Shown: positions 22,760 to 31,316 of the stretch, piece by piece
Numbering within the stretch: the stretch's first letter is position 1
Layout of the letters: every line of letters starts with the position of its first letter
Source of the DNA: Rhodobacterales bacterium
GTDB lineage: Bacteria > Pseudomonadota > Alphaproteobacteria > Rhodobacterales > Rhodobacteraceae
Length of the DNA: 32,008 bases
Direction of reading: 5' to 3'
NCBI GenBank assembly: GCA_013297695.1
Contig: JAAFHX010000022.1
Span: forward strand, 1 to 32,008
Position numbers and translations under genes: made by a program
The notes under the pieces: generated by a model
The model's database searches: none
Told to the model about the DNA's origin: nothing
What the model saw: the letters and a program-made list of their open reading frames with translations, nothing else

Positions 22760-24361
22760 GTGAACGGGTGCAGCTTGCAGAATGTGAATGCTCTCTGGTC
22801 CGGCCTGGACATGCGCCGTCGGGCCATCGTCGTGATCGCCACCCTTGCCATGTTCGCGGCCGTGCTCGGCCTTTCCCGCATGGCGGCGACACCCTCGATG
22901 GCGCTGCTTTATTCCGGGCTTGATCCCGCCGCGGCGGGAGATGTCGTTGCCGCGCTCGAGGCGCGGGGTGTGGCCTACAAGGTGCAGGGCGGCGCGATCC
23001 AGGTTGACCAGGCGCAGCGCGACGAGCTTCGGATGACCCTGGCGGCCGAGGGGCTGCCCGCCGCGGGGTCTGCCGGATACGAGTTGCTGGACCAGCTCTC
23101 CGGCTTTGGCACCACCGCGCAGATGTTCGACGCTGCCTACTGGCGCGCCAAGGAGGGCGAACTTGCGCGGACCCTGCTGGCCATCCCGCAGGTGCGCGCC
23201 GCCCGTGTGCACATCGCCCGCAGCGATCCCCAGCCGTTCCGGACTTCGGAACGCCCGACGGCGAGCATCACGGTCACCACATCCTCGGGCAGCCTTTCGG
23301 CAGACCAGGCCAAGGCCATGAAACATCTGGTCGCCGCCGCCGTTGCCGGAATGACCCCCGAGGATGTCTCGGTCATCGATTCGGCCAGCGGGCTCGTGCT
23401 GTCCGGCGAGGAAACGCCGCAACCCGGTCTGGCGGGCGATGCCCGTGCGGCCGAACTCAAACGCAATGTCGAACGCCTTCTGGCCGCGCGCGTGGGCCCT
23501 GGCAAGGCGGTGGTCGAAGTGACGGTGGATGTCGTCACCGATCACGAAGAGATCTCCGAACGGCGGCTGGACCCGGATGGCCGGGTCGCCATTTCCACCG
23601 ACAGCGAGGAAAAATCCGGGAATTCCACCCAGTCCGACGGACAGGTGACGGTCGCCTCCAACCTGCCCGACAATGCGGGTGCCGGGTCGGGCGACAAGAG
23701 CCAGACGAACGAAACGCGGGAGCGGGTGAATTTCGAGGTTTCCGAAACCAAACGCGAAATCGTCCGTGCTCCGGGCGCGATCCGCAAGCTTAGCGTTGCA
23801 GTGCTGGTCGATGGCGTTCAGGTAACAGCAGCGGACGGTACCGTGACCCTGCAAGACCGCCCCGCCCAAGAGCTGGATGTGCTGCGCGAGCTTGTCGCCT
23901 CGGCTGTCGGTTTTGACGAGGCACGCGGCGATGTCATCACCTTGCGCTCGCTCGCTTTTGAACCCGCCGCTGAAGTCGGCACGCTCGCCGAGGCGGGCAT
24001 GCTTTCGGGGCTTGATGTCATGTCGGTCATCCAGATCGCGGTTCTGGCTCTGGTGGCGCTGGTTCTGGGTCTGTTCGTGATCCGGCCGGTCCTGACGGCG
24101 GGCCTGCGGGCAACCCCGGAACTGCCTGCACCTCCGGCCCCGCTGGCGCTGCCGGGCACTGTCGGGGCCGACGGCGCGGCACGGGTGCTCGACGGCGAGA
24201 TCGACGACCGCGACCTGCCCTCGCTGTCGGTCGTTTCGCGCGACGCGGCCGATATCCCGCTCGACCCCGTGGCGCGGCTGCGCCGCCTGATCGAGGAACG
24301 CCAGGCAGAGTCCGTGGAGATTTTGCGCGGCTGGATGGAAGACAGGGAGGAACGGACCTGA
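22760..24361 (+). CDS. fliF: MS-ring protein FliF
   Basis: This 533-aa MS-ring protein has two membrane helices (AIVVIATLAMFAAVLGL, about 21-37; VMSVIQIAVLALVALVLGLFVI, about 420-441) around a large periplasmic part with ring-building motifs (YDLL-type GYELLDQLSGFGTTAQMFDAAYWRAKEGELARTL). The cytosolic tail ends with the FliG-binding segment (LDPVARLRRLIEERQAESVEILRGWMED), so a FliG must be encoded elsewhere. The start is GTG 22760; TTG 22775 (giving MQNVNALWSGLD) is a good alternative. Neither has a strong ribosome-binding site, but 22760 fits the promoter spacing seen elsewhere in the window. The stop overlaps the fliH start (TGATG). Confidence 0.96.
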   Translation: MNGCSLQNVNALWSGLDMRRRAIVVIATLAMFAAVLGLSRMAATPSMALLYSGLDPAAAGDVVAALEARGVAYKVQGGAIQVDQAQRDELRMTLAAEGLPAAGSAGYELLDQLSGFGTTAQMFDAAYWRAKEGELARTLLAIPQVRAARVHIARSDPQPFRTSERPTASITVTTSSGSLSADQAKAMKHLVAAAVAGMTPEDVSVIDSASGLVLSGEETPQPGLAGDARAAELKRNVERLLAARVGPGKAVVEVTVDVVTDHEEISERRLDPDGRVAISTDSEEKSGNSTQSDGQVTVASNLPDNAGAGSGDKSQTNETRERVNFEVSETKREIVRAPGAIRKLSVAVLVDGVQVTAADGTVTLQDRPAQELDVLRELVASAVGFDEARGDVITLRSLAFEPAAEVGTLAEAGMLSGLDVMSVIQIAVLALVALVLGLFVIRPVLTAGLRATPELPAPPAPLALPGTVGADGAARVLDGEIDDRDLPSLSVVSRDAADIPLDPVARLRRLIEERQAESVEILRGWMEDREERT

Positions 24362-24957
24362 TGCGTGCGCTGAAGCTCGAAGTCTTTGACACTGGAGAAA
24401 AGCCGGCCTCGGCGGTGGTGGTGATGCAGGGCACCGATCTGGACGAGGCCCGGCTTGCCGCCTACGAACAGGGCTTTACCGCAGGCTGGGATGATGCGAC
24501 CGCCGCCGCCGCAGATGACCAGAGCAGGATGCGCACGGAACTCGGCAGAAACCTTCAGGCGTTGTCCTTTACCTTTCATGAGGCCCGCACCCATGTCCTG
24601 CGCGCGCTCGCCCCTCTACTGGAAGAGATGATCGGGCGGCTGCTGCCGGAAGTCGCCCGTGCGGCGCTGGCGCCGCTGGTGCTGGAAACGTTGATGCCTC
24701 TGGCCGAAACACTGTCCGAAACGCCGGTGACCATCGTCCTCAACCCCGCGGCCCGGCCCGCCGTCGAGGCGATCCTGCAGCAGGCCGCAGGCCTGCCCGT
24801 CACCCTGCGCGAAGAGCCGACCCTGGGCGAAGGACAGGTCTACCTGCGCCTTGGCGACAGTGAAACCCGGCTGGATCTGGACCGCGCCACGACCGAGATC
24901 GCATCTGCCGTGCGCGGATTCTTCGAAATCACCCTTCAGGAGCGGAAACATGGATGA
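24361..24957 (+). CDS. fliH: FliH-like export ATPase regulator
   Basis: This 198-aa protein fits the FliH/YscL type: a divergent N-terminus, a helical middle (AAYEQGFTAGWDDATAAAADDQSRMRTELGRNLQALSFTF) and a C-domain resembling the V/F-ATPase delta/E region (LPLVLETLMPLAETL … VTIVLNPAARPAVEAIL … YLRLGDSETRLDLDRATTEIASAVRGFFE). FliH binds FliI and anchors it near the C ring through FliN. It lies between fliF and fliN, the place where fliG-fliH would be in many bacteria, and overlaps fliN by eight bases. Confidence 0.82.
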   Translation: MRALKLEVFDTGEKPASAVVVMQGTDLDEARLAAYEQGFTAGWDDATAAAADDQSRMRTELGRNLQALSFTFHEARTHVLRALAPLLEEMIGRLLPEVARAALAPLVLETLMPLAETLSETPVTIVLNPAARPAVEAILQQAAGLPVTLREEPTLGEGQVYLRLGDSETRLDLDRATTEIASAVRGFFEITLQERKHG

Positions 24958-25219
24958 CAGCGCCGAACCGACCCCCTTTGCCCAGGTCCCGATCGAGATC
25001 ACCATCTCGGTCGGGAAGGCAAGACCGCAGATCCGCGATCTGTTGCGGCTGCAGCGCGATGCCGTTCTTCCGCTGGACCGCAGGGTCGATGACCCCGTGG
25101 AGCTTTATGTCGGCGACCGTCTGATCGCCCGGGGAGAGTTGCAGGAACTTGAGGGCGATCAGGCCGGCCAGCTTGCCGTGCGCCTGACCGAGGTTGCCAA
25201 CCTGCGCGGCGGTCTCTGA
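24950..25219 (+). CDS. fliN: Flagellar switch protein FliN
   Basis: This 89-aa protein is a single SpoA (surface presentation of antigens) domain (VPIEITISVGKARPQIRDLLRLQRDAVLPLDRRVDDPVELYVGDRLIARGELQEL), which forms the base of the C ring. ATG 24950 has AGGAGCGG upstream; the frame is open further 5' but that part overlaps fliH. Its stop overlaps fliP by one base. It is the only C-ring gene in the window; fliM and fliG are missing. Confidence 0.94.
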   Translation: MDDSAEPTPFAQVPIEITISVGKARPQIRDLLRLQRDAVLPLDRRVDDPVELYVGDRLIARGELQELEGDQAGQLAVRLTEVANLRGGL

Positions 25220-25944
25220 TGCACCGCCTTGGCTGGGCCCTGCTGATCCTGCTTCTGGTTCTGGCGGTCCCGGCGTCGGCCCAGCAGATCACGCTAAATC
25301 TGGGCAGCGATGCCTCGCTGGCCGCCCGCAGCATCCAGCTCATCGCGCTCATCACCTTGCTCAGCCTGGTGCCGGGGCTCGCAGTCATGGTCACCTGCTT
25401 TCCTTTCATCGTCACCGTGCTGTCGATCCTGCGACAAGCCATCGGGCTGCAACAGTCCCCCCCGAACATGCTGATCGTCACGCTGGCGCTGTTTCTCACC
25501 TGGTACGTCATGGACCCGGTGTTCACCGAGGCCTGGACACGCGGCCTGGAGCCGCTGACGACGGGCCAGATGGATGTTCAGACCGCCCTTCCGGCCATAG
25601 TCGCGCCCTTTCGGGTGTTCATGGCTGCGCGGCTGGACCCCGACACGTTCGAGGCGCTGCGTGCCTTGCGCCCGGGCGTCCCGACCGGCCCGCTTGTCGA
25701 CGCGCCGCTGTCTGTCCTCGTGCCGTCCTTCCTGCTGAGCGAAATCCAGCGGGCCTTCGAGATCGGTTTCCTGATCTTCCTTCCGTTCCTCATCATCGAT
25801 CTTGTTGTGGCGGCGGTATTGATGTCGATGGGCATGATGATGGTGCCTCCGGCCATCGTCTCGATGCCGTTCAAGCTGGCCTTCTTTGTCGTCGCAGACG
25901 GCTGGTCGCTGATTGCGGGTGCCCTGGTGCGCAGCTATCTGTGA
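25219..25944 (+). CDS. fliP: Export gate protein FliP
   Basis: This 241-aa protein has a cleavable signal peptide (LGWALLILLLVLAVPASAQQ), as usual in FliP. The classic FliP block follows (LLSLVPGLAVMVTCFPFIVTVLSILRQAIGLQQSPPNMLIVTLALFLTWYVM), and the C-terminal FLLSEIQRAFEIGFLIFLPFLIIDLVVAAVLMSMGMMMVPP completes it. FliP forms the pentameric core of the export channel. It is last in the fliF operon. No fliO precedes it. Confidence 0.97.
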   Translation: MHRLGWALLILLLVLAVPASAQQITLNLGSDASLAARSIQLIALITLLSLVPGLAVMVTCFPFIVTVLSILRQAIGLQQSPPNMLIVTLALFLTWYVMDPVFTEAWTRGLEPLTTGQMDVQTALPAIVAPFRVFMAARLDPDTFEALRALRPGVPTGPLVDAPLSVLVPSFLLSEIQRAFEIGFLIFLPFLIIDLVVAAVLMSMGMMMVPPAIVSMPFKLAFFVVADGWSLIAGALVRSYL

Positions 25945-25958
25945 TCCTTCAGGTCACG

Positions 25959-25992
25959 CTTCTGGCGAAACCGGAAGCCATCGCGCCAGAGG
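25959..25992 (+). terminator. Hairpin downstream of fliP
   Basis: A 9-pair stem (CTTCTGGCG against CGCCAGAGG, one G-U) with a 16-base loop begins 15 bases after the fliP stop. There is no T-tract, so it may be a processing or 3'-end stabilising structure rather than an intrinsic terminator. Confidence 0.35.
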
Positions 25993-26044
25993 GCTGACGA
26001 ACGGCAAGGGGCGTTTGAACAATGCAGCGCATCTGCCCCACCCC

Positions 26045-26065
26045 GAAAGCGGAAAGCGGAAAGCG
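26045..26065. repeat. Three tandem copies of GAAAGCG
   Basis: Three perfect head-to-tail copies of the heptamer GAAAGCG lie in the fliP-flgI gap. A short array such as this can arise by slippage. No function is apparent. Confidence 0.8.
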
Positions 26066-26345
26066 GCAGCCAAAGGCTGGTCCGGAGCGGCGATGGGCAA
26101 AGCTTCCGGCGTGATGATGCAGTGACCTGCCGCGCTGAAACGTTCTGGAACAGACGTGGACAGCGCGCTGAACAAAAGCCCGAACTGCCCAGCTCTGCCC
26201 GCAGGGTTCCACCCCTCCCCGGCCCGCGCGGCAGTGAGCCACCCTTTCGTCGGGGCATCGGGCGGACATGCCGGTCTTGCAACCAACTGTTTTCCGTCCC
26301 CAGCCTGAAGCGGCAGAGGGTCGTACGGCATGCCCCTCGGACCCG

Positions 26346-27440
26346 CTACTGCACCAGAAACTCGGCATGCAGCGCACCTGCGGCGTTGATGCTCTTGAGG
26401 ATGTCGATCATGTCATGAGGTGCGACGCCCAGGGCGTTCAGCCCGGCGACGACTTCCGAAAGGCTCGTGCTGCCGTCCACCTCGGCCAGACCTTTGCCCT
26501 GCCCCTGGTCGATCGACGCCCTGCTGCGGGGCACGACGATCGTCTCTCCATTCGCAAAGGGGTTCGGCTGCACCACCATCGGCTCTTCCTCGATCCGCAG
26601 GGTCAGGTTTCCCTGCGCGACGGCGACCCGGCTGATCCGGACATCCTCGCCCATGACGATGGTGCCCGACCGCTGGTCGACCACCACCCGGGCGCGGGTC
26701 TGCGGTTCCACCCGCAGGTTTTCGACCCGCGTCAGCGTATGCGCGGGCGAGCGCATTCCCGCAGCCTCAAGGTTCAGGGCCACGGTTCCCGCATCGGTCA
26801 TTTCAGCCACGCGTCGGCCGAATTCGCGGTTGATGGACTCTTCGATCAACGCGGCCGTGGTGAAATCGGGGTTGCGCAAAGCCAGGCGCAGTTGGGTCAG
26901 GCTGGCGAAATCGAACTCCACCTCCCGCTCGACCCGCGCACCCGAGGGGATCATCCCGGCGGTCGGCACACCCTGAACCACGCTTGCGGCATCCCCGGTG
27001 GCGGCGATCCCGCCCGCGATGATCGTGCCCTGCGCCACCGCATAGATCTGGCCGTCGGCCCCGTTCAGGGGTGTCATGACCAGGGTGCCGCCCAGCAGGC
27101 TGCTGGCATCCCCGATGGCCGAGACGGTCACATCGATGCGGCCACCGGCGCGCGCGAACGGGGGCAGCGCGGCCGTCACGAAGACGGCGGCCACGTTCTT
27201 GGCCCGGAACTGCTCGCCCGCCACGTTCACGCCCAGCCGCTCCAGCAGGTTCTGCAGGATCTCTTCGGTGAACGGCGCGTTGCGCAGCGCATCGCCGGTA
27301 CCGTTCAGCCCGACGACAAGACCATAGCCCACCAGATCGTTGCCGCGCACCCCGTCGAATTCGACCAGGTCCTTGATCCGGACGGGACTTGCGGCCGCAG
27401 GCACGGCGAAGACCAGCAAGGCCAGCAGAAGGCGGATCAT
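26346..27440 (-). CDS. flgI: Flagellar P-ring protein FlgI
   Basis: This 364-aa periplasmic protein has a signal peptide (MIRLLLALLVFAVPAAA) and the typical FlgI N-terminus (RIKDLVEFDGVRGNDLVGYGLVVGLNGTGDALRNAPFT). The central AVFVTAALPPFARAGGRIDVTVSAIGDASSLLGGTLVMTPL and the C-terminal SLSEVVAGLNALGVAPHDMIDILKSINAAGALHAEFLVQ are also typical. FlgI polymerises around the rod in the peptidoglycan with help from FlgA. It is coupled to flgL (ATGA) and is last in the motB-flgE operon, an unusual distance from flgH and flgA. Confidence 0.97.
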   Translation of the reverse strand: MIRLLLALLVFAVPAAASPVRIKDLVEFDGVRGNDLVGYGLVVGLNGTGDALRNAPFTEEILQNLLERLGVNVAGEQFRAKNVAAVFVTAALPPFARAGGRIDVTVSAIGDASSLLGGTLVMTPLNGADGQIYAVAQGTIIAGGIAATGDAASVVQGVPTAGMIPSGARVEREVEFDFASLTQLRLALRNPDFTTAALIEESINREFGRRVAEMTDAGTVALNLEAAGMRSPAHTLTRVENLRVEPQTRARVVVDQRSGTIVMGEDVRISRVAVAQGNLTLRIEEEPMVVQPNPFANGETIVVPRSRASIDQGQGKGLAEVDGSTSLSEVVAGLNALGVAPHDMIDILKSINAAGALHAEFLVQ

Positions 27441-28441
27441 CTCAGGAAATCCACGAGGCTGAAGCGCGCCAGTCGCGCGGTGACGGAATACAGCGCCTCG
27501 AGCTTGGTCTGCGCATCGGTCAGGGCCGATGTGGCCTCATAGGGATCGACGCCCAGGATGTCGGACCGCGCGATCTTCAAGGCCAGAACCTCTGCCCCGT
27601 TGCGGCTTGCGGCCTCGGCGACACGTTCTTCGGCGCTGCCCACACGGGCCGCAAGGTCGGACCGGTTCGTTGCCGTCTGCATCAGGCTGGCTGCCGCGCG
27701 CTTTGCCAGCGCGGCACGTTCCGTCATGTCTCCCGCCAGCACGTTGCGGTCCAGAAGGGCGGCAAGGGCCAGCCCCTTCAGGGTGTCGCGGATGGTCGGG
27801 TCGGCGGCCGTCACGCTGATTTCGGCCACCTCGCCCGGGGCGACAGGCACGGGGGTCAGCGGAGCGCCCCCCAGATAGGCCGTGGTCGCATAGCCGTCCG
27901 GGTCCAGAAACCACGCCGACACTGCCGTTTCGACATCGGCGGCGGTTGTGGCACCCGCTACGGCCGTCTCCAGCGCGGAAAGGATCGTCGCGGCGGGGGC
28001 AAGGGCCGCCCCGGTCGTTTCGACCCCCGCAAAGATGGCGCGGTCCCCCAGTCTTGTCCCGAACAGCGCCACGGCACTGGCGAACTTCTGGCCGGCGTCG
28101 ATCCCGACGCCATTGACATGCGCCGATTGCGCCGAATTCGACGCGGTCAGCAGCGCGGGGATCATCTGCGCCGTCATGTCCTGGACATTGCCGAGCGCGC
28201 CCTGCATCGCCGCCGTGAAAGCTGCCGTCTCGGTGGTTGCGGCGCGAAAGCCCTCGATCCGCTTCAGGCTGGTGTCGATCGCGATCAAGGGCCGGAAGTC
28301 CCCCCGCACGGCCGCAGCCGGGTCCGAGACCTGACCGGTGGTCATCTCCGAGGTCATCCTCTGGACCAGCGTCTTCAGGGCCACATTCTGTTTGCGCAAG
28401 GTGAAGGTCTGCGCCATGTCGCCAAGCGAATCCTGTCCCAT
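27437..28441 (-). CDS. flgL: Hook-filament junction protein FlgL
   Basis: This 334-aa protein is flagellin-like at both ends: N-terminal MAQTFTLRKQNVALKTLVQRMTSEMTTGQVSDPAAAVRGD, and C-terminal EVLALKIARSDILGVDPYEATSALTDAQTKLEALYSVTARLARFSLVDFLR. It is the second junction protein, next to flgK. ATG 28441 begins one base after the flgK stop; the longer open frame would run into flgK and is rejected. The N-terminus is more divergent than in enteric FlgL, but the position and C-terminal helix make the call secure. Confidence 0.92.
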   Translation of the reverse strand: MGQDSLGDMAQTFTLRKQNVALKTLVQRMTSEMTTGQVSDPAAAVRGDFRPLIAIDTSLKRIEGFRAATTETAAFTAAMQGALGNVQDMTAQMIPALLTASNSAQSAHVNGVGIDAGQKFASAVALFGTRLGDRAIFAGVETTGAALAPAATILSALETAVAGATTAADVETAVSAWFLDPDGYATTAYLGGAPLTPVPVAPGEVAEISVTAADPTIRDTLKGLALAALLDRNVLAGDMTERAALAKRAAASLMQTATNRSDLAARVGSAEERVAEAASRNGAEVLALKIARSDILGVDPYEATSALTDAQTKLEALYSVTARLARFSLVDFLR

Positions 28442-28442
28442 T

Positions 28443-29900
28443 CTACATTCCCAGCAAGAGCTTGACCATGTCGTCCACGGTCTTGACGATGCGCGCGTTC
28501 GCGGCATAGGCCTGTTCGATCACCAGAAGCTGCTGCATTTCGGCGTCGGTATCGACGCCCATCTCCAGTTCTTCCTTGCGCAGCGCATCGGACTTGACCG
28601 AGGCGAAAGTTGCATCCGCATCTGCGGCCAGCCGGTCGGTGGACACGCGCGAGAACAGATCGCCCGCCAGCGCCGAAAAGCTGCGCTTTCCCGCCATGAA
28701 CCCACCCGAGACGGGGTCGCGCTGCTGGTTGAGGGTCGCGTTCAGGGTCGTCAGCAAGGCCGACTGGCCGCTTGGGCCCGGCGTCACGGCCCCGATGCCA
28801 TCGCGCAACCGCCACAGCGCGCCGCCCTTGGCGGGATCGACCGCCGTGTTCAGCGACAGCCGCTGCGCCAGGCCGTTTTCCTGCAGCGGATCAAGCAGTG
28901 TTCCCGCATCGGTGAACAGCCCCGGCTGCCCGGCGGGCAGCGTGGGATCGACGCCGGATGCCGAGAACCGCGCGATCAGATCGCGGGCAAGGGCGTCAAG
29001 CTTGGCCTGCGCTTCGGGCGCAATCACATCGCGGATCGCAAAGCTGGCCGCAAGGCTGCCGCCGGAGATCGGTGTTTCCTCGCCCAGGCTGGTGATCGGA
29101 CGGTCATTCAGGGTCAGGCCAGACAGGGCCAGGCCCTCGACCGTCATGTCGGGGCTGATGACGCCCGTGGGTTCAAACCCGAAGACGGCCGGCTTGCCTT
29201 CCAGCAGAACGGCCCCGCCGGTCGTGATCAGGGCAATCTGGCCATCCTTGCGCAGGCTTTCGCGAATCGGCACGATCTCGGCAATCCGGTCGACCAGGGT
29301 CTGGCGCTGGTCCATCAGGGTCGAGGCATCCCGGCCCGACCCGACCTCGTTGCGAATCTGGCCGTTCATCTCGGCAATCTGCGCGAGCGTGTCGTTCAGC
29401 AGATCCACGCTGGCATAGATGTCGGCATCCGCACGGGCGCGGGCGTCCTGGACCGATTGCGCCGCAGTACCGATCTGCCGCGTCAGGCCCTTGGCCGAGG
29501 ACAGGACATCCGCCAGCCGCGACTCGGACTCCGGTCGGGAGGCTGCCGCGATCAGGGCGGAGTCAAGGCCCGCGATCTGCCCGCCGAGCGATGCCGCATC
29601 GGTGGGCGATCCGATCACGGTTTCGACCTTTGCCAGAAAGGTCGAGATCGTCGTCTGCTCGGCCGCCCCGGCCTCGGCGATCCGCCGGTCCGACATCAGG
29701 GCGCGGTCGGTGATGCGGATGACCCCGACCACCTCGACGCCCTGCGACGCGTTTCCGACCATGTTCGCGCCAACCTGCAGGACGCGGCGGGCATAGCCCG
29801 GCGTGTTCGCGTTGGCGATGTTGGTGGCCACCACTTCCATCGCACGCGAGGCGACATTGAGCCCCGACAATGCGCTGGACAGAGTTCCCGAGATGCTCAT
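28443..29900 (-). CDS. flgK: Hook-filament junction protein FlgK
   Basis: This 485-aa protein has the FlgK N-terminus (SSALSGLNVASRAMEVVATNIANANTPGYARRVLQV), a central region (ASVDLLNDTLAQIAEMNGQIR … STLMDQRQTLVDRIAEIVPI) and the C-terminal MGVDTDAEMQQLLVIEQAYAANARIVKTVDDMVKLLLGM. It replaces FlgD at the hook tip and seats the filament through FlgL. It lies 21 bases after flgE and one base before flgL. Confidence 0.96.
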   Translation of the reverse strand: MSISGTLSSALSGLNVASRAMEVVATNIANANTPGYARRVLQVGANMVGNASQGVEVVGVIRITDRALMSDRRIAEAGAAEQTTISTFLAKVETVIGSPTDAASLGGQIAGLDSALIAAASRPESESRLADVLSSAKGLTRQIGTAAQSVQDARARADADIYASVDLLNDTLAQIAEMNGQIRNEVGSGRDASTLMDQRQTLVDRIAEIVPIRESLRKDGQIALITTGGAVLLEGKPAVFGFEPTGVISPDMTVEGLALSGLTLNDRPITSLGEETPISGGSLAASFAIRDVIAPEAQAKLDALARDLIARFSASGVDPTLPAGQPGLFTDAGTLLDPLQENGLAQRLSLNTAVDPAKGGALWRLRDGIGAVTPGPSGQSALLTTLNATLNQQRDPVSGGFMAGKRSFSALAGDLFSRVSTDRLAADADATFASVKSDALRKEELEMGVDTDAEMQQLLVIEQAYAANARIVKTVDDMVKLLLGM

Positions 29901-29921
29901 GCCGCGTCCCTATCCCAGATG

Positions 29922-31226
29922 TCAGCGCTTGATGTTGGTGGTTTCCTGCAGCATCTCGTCCACGGTCTGGATGACCTTGGCGTTGGACGAATAGGCGCGC
30001 TGCGTCTGGATAAGCTGCGTCAGCTCCGCGGCCACGTCGGTCGCCGATTCCTCGCGCGAGAAGCCCACGACAGACCCCGTCGGCCCTTCGCCCGCGTTCC
30101 ACAGGAAGAACGGCCCGCTGTCGCGGCTGACCTGATAGGTCTGGTCGTTCAATGCGATCAACCCGTTGATGTTGGGCACGTCGATCACCGGAATCTGATA
30201 GATCGTGCGCGTGAACCCCTCGTCGTAGATCGCATTCAGCATCCCCTTGCCGTCCACCTCGACCGATGTCAGGTTTGCCACCGGAGAGCCGTTCTTGGAA
30301 ATCTGGCCGGGCGCGAAGCTGTCCGAAAGCTGGGTCATGCCGCTGGACTTGCCCGGCACGCCGATGTTCAGCTTCATCGGGCCGCCGCCCACGGTCAGCG
30401 CGATCTCGCCGGTCGCCACGTCATAGGCACCGCCCGAGATCGTCGTCACCGAAGCCAGCGTGCCCCCGGTTCCGCGCCCGGCATTGAAGTTCAGCGTGTA
30501 TTGCCCGATGGTCGCCCCGCCCGAGGCGGAGTCCCTTACCGTCATCGTCCATTGGTTGGAGGACCCGGTGGCGGGAACGATGGGCGTGAAGGTGACATCC
30601 ATAACCTCGGATGTGCCGAGGTTTCCGAAATACTCGATCGACAGGTCCTGCGTGGTGCCGTTGGCCCCGGCCATGGTCCAGGTGGCAGGCAGGTTGACGC
30701 CCAGGGTCATCTCGGTCGTGGGATCGCCCGAGAACTGGTTGATGTTGACCCGGACAGGGGACAGGCCGGCAGCGGTATCGCGCGAATAGGTCGGGATCGT
30801 GCCATCGGAATTCGCGGGCCAGCCCATCAGCACCATGCCCGTTTCGGTGCGCAGGATGCCATCGGCGTCGGCGCGGAACGACCCGGTCGTCATGAGCCGC
30901 AGCGGGTAGTTGCCGTCCGCCTCGTTGACGGCGGTGATCTCGGTGACGGCGAACATGCCGCGGCCGTCGATCGAGATGTCGGTGGGGTTCGACGTCGACA
31001 CCAGCGGCCCGCGTTCGTCGATCATCCGCATCGCCGACACCCGCACCCCGCCGGCCGAATAGCCGCCACTGCCCTGGCCGCTGATGACCATCGAATGGAA
31101 ATCGGCCTCGGCCCGCCGGTAGCCGAAGGTTGATGAGTTCGAAATGTTGTCCGAAATGGTCGCAAGACGGGTTGCGTTGGCATTCAACCCCGCGACGCTC
31201 GCATTGAGCGAAGAGGAAATCGTCAT
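29922..31226 (-). CDS. flgE: Flagellar hook protein FlgE
   Basis: This 434-aa hook subunit has the N-terminal SSSLNASVAGLNANATRLATISDNISNSSTFGYRRAEADF, the basal-body-type domain (DISIDGRGMFAVT … RLMTTGSFRADADGILRTETG) and the C-terminal SREESATDVAAELTQLIQTQRAYSSNAKVIQTVDEMLQETTNIKR. ATG 31226 has AAAGGCG upstream; a GTG at 31253 would add nine residues without a better site. It heads the flgE-flgK-flgL-flgI unit, with the candidate CtrA box 57 bases upstream, and may also receive read-through from motB. Confidence 0.97.
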   Translation of the reverse strand: MTISSSLNASVAGLNANATRLATISDNISNSSTFGYRRAEADFHSMVISGQGSGGYSAGGVRVSAMRMIDERGPLVSTSNPTDISIDGRGMFAVTEITAVNEADGNYPLRLMTTGSFRADADGILRTETGMVLMGWPANSDGTIPTYSRDTAAGLSPVRVNINQFSGDPTTEMTLGVNLPATWTMAGANGTTQDLSIEYFGNLGTSEVMDVTFTPIVPATGSSNQWTMTVRDSASGGATIGQYTLNFNAGRGTGGTLASVTTISGGAYDVATGEIALTVGGGPMKLNIGVPGKSSGMTQLSDSFAPGQISKNGSPVANLTSVEVDGKGMLNAIYDEGFTRTIYQIPVIDVPNINGLIALNDQTYQVSRDSGPFFLWNAGEGPTGSVVGFSREESATDVAAELTQLIQTQRAYSSNAKVIQTVDEMLQETTNIKR

Positions 31227-31282
31227 CGTAGCGCCTTTCTGCTGCTTCGACACCTTTGTGGTGCGAATGTGCGGGCGCCGGC

Positions 31283-31297
31283 TTAAGATGAGGATAA
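31283..31297 (-). promoter_or_regulatory. Candidate CtrA box upstream of flgE
   Basis: The plus-strand sequence is TTAA-N7-ATAA followed by C, matching the CtrA consensus at seven of eight positions. It lies in the 90-base gap between motB and flgE, 57 bases before the flgE start. It suggests that flgE-flgK-flgL-flgI has its own promoter separate from motB. Confidence 0.55.
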
Positions 31298-31316
31298 CGC
31301 CTAAAGGTTGAGGGAT

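Larger units (their letters stand above)
25945..26345. other. Non-coding convergent gap with hairpin and heptamer repeat
   Basis: This 401-base gap lies between the ends of fliP (+) and flgI (-). Several frames stay open, but none gives a protein with recognisable motifs, a ribosome-binding site or a coupling position, so I see no gene. It contains a hairpin at 25959-25992, three perfect copies of a 7-base unit at 26045-26065, and otherwise unremarkable GC-rich sequence. It is the longest gene-free stretch in the window and could be a decayed gene. Confidence 0.5.

Noticed and set aside
26045-26065. CRISPR-like array
   Set aside because: Three contiguous 7-base copies with no spacers; this is a short tandem repeat.
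25949-26377. Minus-strand frames of 115-142 aa in the fliP-flgI gap
   Set aside because: Overlapping open frames of similar length exist in several phases, which is expected at this GC content; none has motifs or a ribosome-binding site.
28338-31133. 931-aa plus-strand frame opposite flgK and flgE
   Set aside because: Shadow of flgK/flgE codon bias; rich in Arg, Gly, His and Gln with no domain, and the opposite strand has clear hook genes.
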